From the NCBI GenBank assembly GCA_033239125.1, contig BSWB01000002.1, positions 88,284,560 through 88,348,559 on the forward strand: DNA of 64,000 nucleotides, written 5' to 3'. This DNA comes from Fagopyrum homotropicum (taxonomy: Eukaryota; Streptophyta; Magnoliopsida; Caryophyllales; Polygonaceae). The number at the start of each line of letters is the position of its first letter. Within the stretch, counting starts at the first letter, position 1. The position numbers were made by a program, and so were the translations under genes. Shown piece after piece: positions 57,124 to 64,000 of this stretch. Below the pieces are notes generated by a model, which was not told where the DNA came from, ran no database searches, and worked only from the letters and a program-made list of their open reading frames with translations.

Positions 57124-57257
57124 ATAAGGATGCGCCATTTGTGTGGGAGGAGGCGCAAGAACGTGCCTTTAGCAAGCTGAAATTGGTCTTAACCGAGGCG
57201 CCCTTGCTAGCTCTTCCCGACTTCACTAGGCCCTTTGAAGTGGAGTGTGACGCCTCG
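57124..57257 (+). pseudogene. RT/RNase H fragment of the CRM-a host element
   Basis: This continues 49408-49432 after the CRM-b insertion. It encodes APFVWEEAQERAFSKLKLVL and FEVECDAS, the connection and RNase H start of CRM-a, as at 48620-48750. It ends at GCCTCG, where the - strand CRM-b copy starts. Confidence 0.8.
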
Positions 57258-58315
57258 TGATACGGAATTGTCCGTGATTGAGTCGATCTAGGTACAATGA
57301 TCTCGAATCCGGCTGAATGAGGCGAATCCAGAATGCGGAATGAAACGTAGATGGTGAATGGCGCAGGAAGGTGTAGAGAAGAACCAAAGAGAGTCAACGA
57401 AGGAACCAAGGCTGAAGAGCCAAAACCCCCACTCGTGAATGCCCTAGACCCGTCTCCAATACAACTTTACACTAGCTCCGGCTGACTAGCACAAAGAGGG
57501 ACTCGTGAAGGCTCGAAGCACCAATCCAAAGGCGGTTGACACAAACAAGCTCAGCCAAGCAAACAACAGCAATGCCAACCAAAAACTCTCTTGTTCTTTG
57601 ATTGATTTTGTGAATGATTACAAATGTAATTCTAAGCAATAAAATTAACGTTCCTAATCAGCAGCTAAAGAGGCTATATATAGACTCTTTTATCTAGACA
57701 AAAATAAAGAAAAGAAAACTAAAACATTAGTGGGAAGGTGGTAATAAGAGAGCTTCCTCTAATGTAGCTAACAACCTAACAAACAACTAATTCAGCATGA
57801 GAATAGGCTGACTTATTCAAACTAATCTTTGGAGTGTGCTGGACGTTTTTAAGAGCCAAAATGGACTATCCGAATGGACTGAATTGTTCAACAGATCCAT
57901 GAGTGATTTGGATGGTTTTTAAGAGCCCAAATGATGATCCGAATGAGCTGACTTGTTACTCTCTTGGGCCTCTTTGAACGTGATCAGCTGGCTGCCCTCT
58001 TGGGCTGTTTTAGATGTGAGTAGCAGCCTACCCTCTTGGACTGCCTTGGACGTGTTTGCTTGCCTCCCCTCTTGGGCTGCCTTGGACGTGAGCAGCAGGC
58101 TATCCTCGTGGGCTGGTTTGGACGTGATCAACATCTCCTCCCTTTGCTTGCTTGCTCCTGCATTCATCAAAAGATTAACACATGATGTATGGCAATTAAA
58201 TGGTTCACGCATTGTGCCAAGCAATAGCACTTCCCTTGACGTAGCTTCTTGGATCTCCTTAGCTCTTGCTCTAGTAATGGGACCTTGATAGCTTCCATGT
58301 GATGGTCCTACATCA
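57258..58315 (-). repeat. 3' LTR of CRM-b copy 3, 201 bp shorter
   Basis: A 1058-bp LTR reading TGATGTAGGACC...TCCGTATCA on the - strand. It lacks about 200 bp, mainly in the pol-tail repeat array (five units where the full element has nine) and the adjoining sequence. The tail frame ends early near 57919 (HLGS, stop), so the last AHSD unit is not in frame. The TATA region is at about 57675 (CTATATATAG on the - strand side). Confidence 0.88.
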
Positions 58316-59090
58316 TCCACTCCTTCTTGGAAAGAATTCGACCCCGAATTTTCATCTTGTTCCGAATCTCCTTCATAGGGGCTCAAATCTCCTACATTAA
58401 AAGTGGTACTAACTCCATACTCTTCCGGTAAGTCGAACACATAAGCGTTGTCGTTAATCCGGTGTAAGACTTTGAATGGTCCATCACCCGGTGGTGCTAG
58501 CTTGGAATGGCGTTTTGTCAGAAACTGCTATTTCCTTAGATGTAGCAAAACTAAGTTGCTGGGTTGGAAAACCATCTTCTGACGTCCTTTGTTATTCCGA
58601 GCTGCAGTTTCAACGCCCTTCTTATCAAGTGCAGCCTTGGTCTTAGCATGAAGTTCCTTAATGTAGTCCGCCTGTTCCAAAGCATCAAAAGCTACTCGAT
58701 CCTTTCGAGGAATCGGTAATAAGTCCAAAGGAGTTAAAGGGTTAAATCCATAAACACATTTGAAAGGTGATAACGAAGTGGAAGAATGCATGGTGCGATT
58801 ATAAGCAAACTCGGTATGTGGTAACATGTTTTCCCATTCTTTTAAGTTATCTTTCAACATGGTTCTAAGGAGGGTCGTTAGGGTCCTATTGGTGACTTCC
58901 ATTTGCCCATCTGTTTGGGGATGACTAGAGGTCGAGAATAGTAATCTAGTGCCCATTTTCCACCAAAGCGTTTTCCAAAAGAAACTCAAAAACTTGACAT
59001 CCCTATCACTAACAATAGTTTTAGGTATTCCATGCAATCTTACTATTTCCTTAAAGAAAAGATTAGCAACATTATATGCATCATCAATTT
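57919..59090 (-). pseudogene. Integrase C-terminal half and LTR tail, CRM-b copy 3
   Basis: On the - strand 59037-58528 carries IPKTIVSDRDVKFLSFFWKT, HPQTDGQMEVTNRTLTTLLR and the block to LVLLHLRK. A stop and a shift near 58525 follow. 58440-57919 continues LPEEYGVSTTFNVGDLSPYE, crosses the LTR start at 58315 as GPITRARAKEIQEATSREVL, and has five repeat units. The first catalytic Asp lies on the other side of the solo LTR at 61185. Confidence 0.87.
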
Positions 59091-61185
59091 TGTAATAGAT
59101 AGGATTTCCGAATTCTAATTAATGTTGATTAACTTAATCGTTGATAGTAATTGACATACAACTCGCGAAGATTTCGCAAGTGATGAGTATGAGTTCCACC
59201 GTTATGTTCCTCGCGTAATTTTGGACGTTTGGGGAAATTTTTACTTTTTCCCCCGGGTAATTATTTTTACCCTCCGGTGTTATTTGGAGCATTGGGAGCT
59301 CCAATTAATAAAAATGCAGTTGAGAGAAATGATCAAGACATCGGATATGTCCTAGATATGAAATAACATGGAGAGGCAAAACGGCCAAAACAGTCGCTAT
59401 TTCGTTTCTTAACGGCTAAGAAAGACGGCTTAGGAATACACGTTTTCCGAGGTAGTTGTGTAATAATTATCCCTACAATATTCCAGATTTAATGTTCCAA
59501 TCTCGAGAAGTTTGGAGAAAGAGGTTCGACCCGCATTTGGATCGGTTAAAGGATAATTATCGACTTTACTAAAGGATAATTATCGTCTTCACTATAAATA
59601 GCGAAAAATCCTTTATTAATTCATTTCCTTTCACGTTTTCTCGTAAAAGCTCTGATTTCTCTCAACCTTCAAACTCAGATCTACTCTCCGTTTCTAATCC
59701 GATTTCAATTCCGTTTGAGTTTCTGGATTCCTCTCTTCATTCTCTTCATAACGGTACCGAGTTTCTGCATTTCTGAGTATATGGAGGGCTGGTCGAGCAT
59801 ATATGTCACCAGGACGGTTCCGTCGCTCAGATTCCGATGAATTTGATGTTGTCCATGCGTAGCCTGCGTCGTTGTGATTCCGAATCTTCTTTCAGATCAT
59901 CAATCGGGTTAGTAACGAATAAGTTATGAATTTATTCGTTTTCCGTACTACGATTTGGCCTAAATTGACTTTAGGCTTGTCAAATAGGACAATTAGAAAT
60001 TCCATTATGGTCGTTATATTATTCTGGTGATTATGGGTTCTTGTTTGATGAAATCTGATGATAGGGGGTTTAGAAATTGCCTGCGGGCAAAACGTTATTT
60101 TGGCGAAATTTAATTAATTAATTAAAGGTTAATTAATTAAATTAGGATTAAAATTGAGACTTGATGAATTGTGAGTTATGATGAGATATTGAGGTTTAGT
60201 TGGTTGTGAGGCTCATAGATTAAGTATGATCCTTATGGATCCCTTTGGGTCTAGGTGTGACCCCTTTGATGAATATAGGTTGATATATCTCTTTATGCCT
60301 TGTTTATAGGCCGTGTTGTCCCTCCAGTGTAGAGGTGATCGTGGTTGAGTTTGTACGAGGTTGAGGTAAGTCCGTAGGACTTACTTAGCTACCATCCCTA
60401 TATTGGGTGTTTGCATGAGTGGTGTGTGCTTTATGTGTTTGCTATGATAGCATGAGTTGTCATTTTTATCGACCTATGTTTTATTGACTGCCCCACTGCG
60501 TGACTGTGATAACCTTTTCCTTTCATCCCGCCGTGGAGTTTGGGAGGTTCTCTGATGTCGGGCCAGACTGGTTTACAGGAAGGGCGCAATCTACTCCCAT
60601 AGGGTACACGGATTGTGTGACCGATACTCGTACAACTGGACATTGTACTCAGAGGCGAGGATGTATCGGTCCTCGTGTCACATACTTTCATCTATCTATA
60701 TATATACGGTTTTGAGTGAATGGTTATTATATAAAGGTAATAAATGGGTAAATGTGTGATAGCATGTTGATGTGTTTATCTTCCATGATTGTGTTTATGC
60801 TTATGCATTACCTCATATATGTATGGTTAGCTAACGGTTTCATACCGTGTTGTAGATGTTTACAGGTTAGGCACTGCTGAGTGATATGGCAGGGTGACAG
60901 GCCGAGGACTCTTGTACATTAGGTGGTTGGTTTGGGTTTGTTGTGTTCCCCTCCTGCGTGAGGATGTTCTTTTGTACCTCCTGTGTGAGGTTGTCGTTTT
61001 ATATACTCGGCTATGTTGTTGTTTACTTTGGGTTGTACAGTTTATACTGTTTTATGTATTTGTTTTATATCTGTCAGTGCCATGTTGTAAGGTCCAGTGA
61101 ACTTGTTGTCAGGCTAGGGTCAGGATCCATTGTGAGATCCTAGCCCAATGTGACATCCCGAGTCCCGCGGATTCGGGGTGTTACA
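59091..61185 (+). mobile_element. Solo Tekay-like LTR in CRM-b copy 3
   Basis: A 2095-bp LTR from TGTAATAG to GGTGTTACA, in + orientation. The flanks AATTT (59086-59090) and AGTTT (61186-61190) form a TSD with one change. It has no PBS or polypurine tract. It belongs to the copy 2 subfamily: two 23-bp repeats with GATAATTATC (59552-59561 and 59575-59584), then the TATA box CTATAAATAG at 59592-59601. It interrupts the integrase right after HFIPCHKT. Confidence 0.93.
59552..59601 (+). promoter_or_regulatory. Tekay-like LTR core promoter with palindromic repeats
   Basis: Two GATAATTATC palindromes 23 bp apart, followed within ten bases by CTATAAATAG. The arrangement with two, three or four units is seen in the LTRs at 59091, 37701 and 44830. 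Transcription would start on the + strand about 30 bp downstream, near 59630 (inference). Confidence 0.7.
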
Positions 61186-63996
61186 AGTTTTATGACATGG
61201 AATAAAATGTGCCATTTTAGAGAATCTATCTACTACCACAAAAATGGAATCTCTTCCTTTCTTAGTCCTAGGTAGTCCAACAATGAAATCCATACTTATA
61301 TCTTCCCAAGGGCCATTAGGCGTTGGTAAGGGTGTATACAGCCCGTGGGGTTGTACCCTAGCTTTGGCCTTAAGACATTCAATGCACCTTTTCAGCATGT
61401 GTTCTACATCCCTTAACATATGAGGCCAATAAAAGTGAGTTTGCAACATGTGATAAGTTTTGTCCCTCCCAAAATGCCCCATTAAACCTCCTTTATGGGC
61501 TTCTTCCACCAATAAGATCCTAAGGGAACATCTAGGTATGCAAATCTTATCCACTTTAAACAAGAAACCTTCAAACACAAAATACTTATCATAAGGGTCT
61601 TGAGTAGTGCATCTATGAAATATCTTCCCAAATTCAACATCATCCACATATAATTCTTTAATGTAATTAAAACCTAACATCCTAGAATCCAAGGTGGTGA
61701 TTAAGGTGTATCTCCTAGACAATGCATCCGCTACGATATTATCATTTCCTTTCTTATACTTGATAATGTAAGGAAAGGTTTTGATGAACTCCATCCACCT
61801 ACCATGCCGCCTATCTAGCTTATCTTGGCTCCTAAAGTGTCTAAGTGAATCATGATCGGTTTTCAAAACAAACTCTTGAGGCCAAAGGTAATGTTGCCAT
61901 GTTTTGAGTACTCTAAACAAGGCATACAATTCTTTGTCATATGTAGAATAGTTTAAGCATGCACCCTTCAATTTTTCACTAAAGAAAGCTAGAGGCTTAC
62001 CTTCTTGCATAAGGACGCCGCCAATATCAATACCGGACGCGTCGCATTCAACCTCAAACGGTTTAGTGAAGTCCGGTAGAGCGAGTAGTGGTGCATGGGT
62101 GAGGCGTCTCTTGAGCTCTTCAAAAGCTCTTTGCTGCGGTTCATTCCACTCAAAAGGAACCTTCTTTTTGGTCAAAGCCGTGAGTGGTGCTGCAATAGTA
62201 CTAAAATCTCTCACAAATCTTCTATAGAATGTAGCTAGGCCATGGAAACTCCTCACGTCGCCAACCGACCTAGGAGTGGGCCATTCATTGATTGCCTTTA
62301 CCTTGTCCTCATCCACTTGCAAACCATTGACACTTACTACAAAACCAAGAAAAATCACTCGATTAGTATAGAAATCACACTTTTGAATATTAGCATACAA
62401 GTATTCTATACGCAATGTAGCAAGCACATCTCTCAAATGATTTTCATGCTCTTTTAAAGTCTTACTATAGATAAGAATGTCATCAAAGTAGACTACAACA
62501 AATAAACCAATATAAGGTCTCAAAATATGATTCATTAATCTCATGAAGGTACTAGGAGCGTTAGTTAAGCCAAAAGGCATTACTAGCCACCCATAGAGTC
62601 CAAATTTGGTTTTAAAAGCTGTTTTCCATTCATCCCCTTCCCTCATTCTAATTTGATGGTAGCCACTCCTAAGGTCAATCTTAGTGAAAATTGTAGCTCC
62701 ATGTAACACATCAAGCATGTCATCTAAACGGGAAATCGGGTGTCTATACTTGATAGTAATGTTATTGATTTCTCTACAATCAATACATATTCTCCAAGTA
62801 TTATCCTTCTTGGGTACTAGCAGGACGGGAACGGCACAAGGAGTAAGGCTTTCCCGAACATACCCCTTATCTAGCAAGGCTTGAACTTGGTTCTGAATTT
62901 CTTGGGCTTCCGTAGGGTTCATCCTATAGGCGGGACTATTGGGAAGAGTGGCTCCGGGTATTAAATCTATTTGGTGTTCAATGCCCCTAATGGGCGGCAA
63001 GCCGGCTGGAATCTCCTCAGGAAAAACGTCCCTAAACTCGTCTAACAGCCCCTGGATAGAACTAGGAAGTGGAATCGTCGAGTCATGAGGCACATTCACT
63101 AGAGATTTACACAAACTCATCATTAGCACATCCATAGAAGCATAGTTAGTGACATATTCATTCCTAGACTCAAGATAGCTACTTGTTGGTTGTACTAATA
63201 GTGTTTGATGGGTTTTGTTCTCCTTACTCTTAGGCCGTGTGATCTTAGGCTTTGGAGAGGTTACTTGCTCTACCCTCTTATTCTCATAGTACTCGGCTAT
63301 TTGTAAAGGTGTCATAGGTTTAAGTGTTAAAGTTTTACCTTTATACTCAAAGCTATATTTATTAGAAAACCCATCATGGACAACTTTCCTATCATATTGC
63401 CATGGACGACCAAGCAACAAGTGACAAGCATTCATAGGCACAACATCACATGTAATAACATCCTCATATGATCCTAATGTTATATTGACCTTAGTTTGCT
63501 TATTGACCTTAAGTTCTCCACACTCATTCATCCAATGTAGTTTATATGGCCTAGGGTGATAAAATGTAAGAAGTTGTAATTTGTTTACAATTTCAGTGCT
63601 AGCTATGTTGCAACAACTTCCTCCATCAATTATCACATTACACACTTTGCCTTTAATACTACACCTAGTATGAAACAGATTTTCACGTTGGTTATCCTCA
63701 CAAGGTGCTAGTTGGACATGCAAAGTTCTCCTAGCTATCAAAGATTCACCTTGTTCATACTCAATGCAATCATCATTCTCATTTTGTTCATTGTCATCAA
63801 TTAAGGCATTTTCATCATCTAATTCCACATCATCCTCACTCTCATATTCTCCTAGATGGTTTATGATCAAAGTGCGTCTATTAGGACATTCTCTACTCAT
63901 GTGGCCTCTACCTTGGCATTTAAAACACACAATGTCCCTAGTTCTAGAGTTAGAGATAGGAGTACTCCCTCGATGATCACTCGAAGGCTCATTCAA
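61186..63996 (-). pseudogene. Zinc knuckle, protease, RT, RNase H and integrase start, CRM-b copy 3
   Basis: One open frame of about 935 codons up to the solo LTR; it then reads about 20 foreign codons to a stop at 61120. The Met at 63996 is internal, since gag continues beyond the window. Order with residues: zinc knuckle CFKCQGRGHMSREC 24-37, acidic linker 50-82, protease IIDGGSCCNIAST about 130-142, RT with YFDDILIYS about 500, RNase H start FEVECDASGIDIGG about 650, KGNDNIVADALSRRYT, integrase zinc finger with intact RCIECLKA, then MDFIVGLPRTKKGRDSIF holding the first catalytic Asp. No lesion is visible in 2.8 kb, in contrast with every other copy here. Expression is blocked by the solo LTR insertion. 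Confidence 0.9.
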
Positions 63997-64000
63997 GGAT

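Larger units (their letters stand above)
33951..57257 (+). mobile_element. CRM-a element (copy 2) with two nested insertions
   Basis: 5' LTR 33951-34775, PBS 34778, leader, gag from 36064, protease, RT, RNase H and part of integrase to 49407, then a jump back into RT sequence (49408-49432 plus 57124-57257). It is interrupted by a Tekay-like element (37701-47036) and a full CRM-b element (49433-57123), and then by a CRM-b copy on the - strand from 57258. No 3' LTR is seen in the window. Premature stops lie at 36628, 37573, 47604, 47934 and 48126. The interior is very similar to copy 1 at 1-5115. Confidence 0.8.
57258..64000 (-). mobile_element. CRM-b element on the - strand (copy 3), 5' end outside window
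   Basis: The 3' LTR (57258-58315) is followed, reading leftwards from the window edge, by zinc knuckle, protease, RT, RNase H and integrase at 64000-58316. A solo Tekay-like LTR (59091-61185) splits the integrase. The frame from 63996 to about 61191 has no stop, so this is the best preserved coding region of the window. The 5' part (LTR, leader, most of gag) lies beyond 64000, so a TSD cannot be checked; CCTCG precedes the 3' LTR. Confidence 0.88.

Noticed and set aside
1..64000. Intact host genes, tRNA or rRNA genes
   Set aside because: Nothing recognisable was found. tRNA-like words are retrotransposon primer binding sites, and host-like coding occurs only as fragments in the Helitron.

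Overview
This window is plant nuclear DNA consisting almost entirely of nested LTR retrotransposons. I found no intact host gene, rRNA, tRNA or CRISPR array. The organism is a flowering plant, probably a eudicot (inference). The grounds are CRM-like, Tekay/Del-like and Athila-like Ty3/gypsy lineages, plant-type primer binding sites (tRNA-iMet and tRNA-Asp) and a Helitron with plant gene fragments. CRM-type elements inserted into each other suggest (peri)centromeric heterochromatin. Lineage names rest on remembered family motifs, not on a search.

Layout. (1) 1-8041, + strand: a CRM-like element cut by the window edge, with leader, gag, protease, RT and integrase. A 167-bp LTR scrap replaces its RNase H region. 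Its 3' LTR (5116-7318) is split by a foreign solo LTR (5268-6492), and the end of that LTR is repeated in tandem (7319-8041). (2) 8150-31291, - strand: an Athila-like composite with pol, protease, gag, tRNA-Asp PBS, a truncated LTR, a second partial gag and PBS, and a second LTR. A solo CRM LTR (9329-10134, TSD GGGAG) sits in its integrase. A Tekay-like element (17083-29926, TSD TGTAC) sits in its second LTR. That Tekay element carries a 3674-bp Helitron (18772-22445) in its own 3' LTR. (3) 31292-33950, - strand: 3' remains of other Athila/Tat-like elements, including a broken repetitive coiled-coil-like ORF. (4) 33951-57257, + strand: a second CRM-like element. It is interrupted by another Tekay-like copy (37701-47036) and by a full-length CRM-like element with two LTRs (49433-57123, TSD ATAAG). 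(5) 57258-64000, - strand: a third CRM-b copy running off the window. Its integrase holds a solo Tekay-like LTR (59091-61185).

How the parts relate. The sequence is a record of insertions in order: Athila-like host, then Tekay-like element, then Helitron; and CRM-a host, then Tekay-like and CRM-b elements. All CRM-like families here run the end of pol across the polypurine tract into the 3' LTR and share a G-x-[LI]-T-R-[AS]-[QR]-A-[KR] motif. CRM-b encodes a long repeat-rich tail there, with 5, 8, 9 and 9 repeat units in the four copies. The two Tekay-like elements have nearly identical LTR pairs but share the same stop codons in the chromodomain region, so they were probably already defective when they inserted and moved in trans. 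The Helitron carries fragments that look like a PPR gene, RPS15/uS19 and the microtubule plus-end protein EB1, all in the same orientation.
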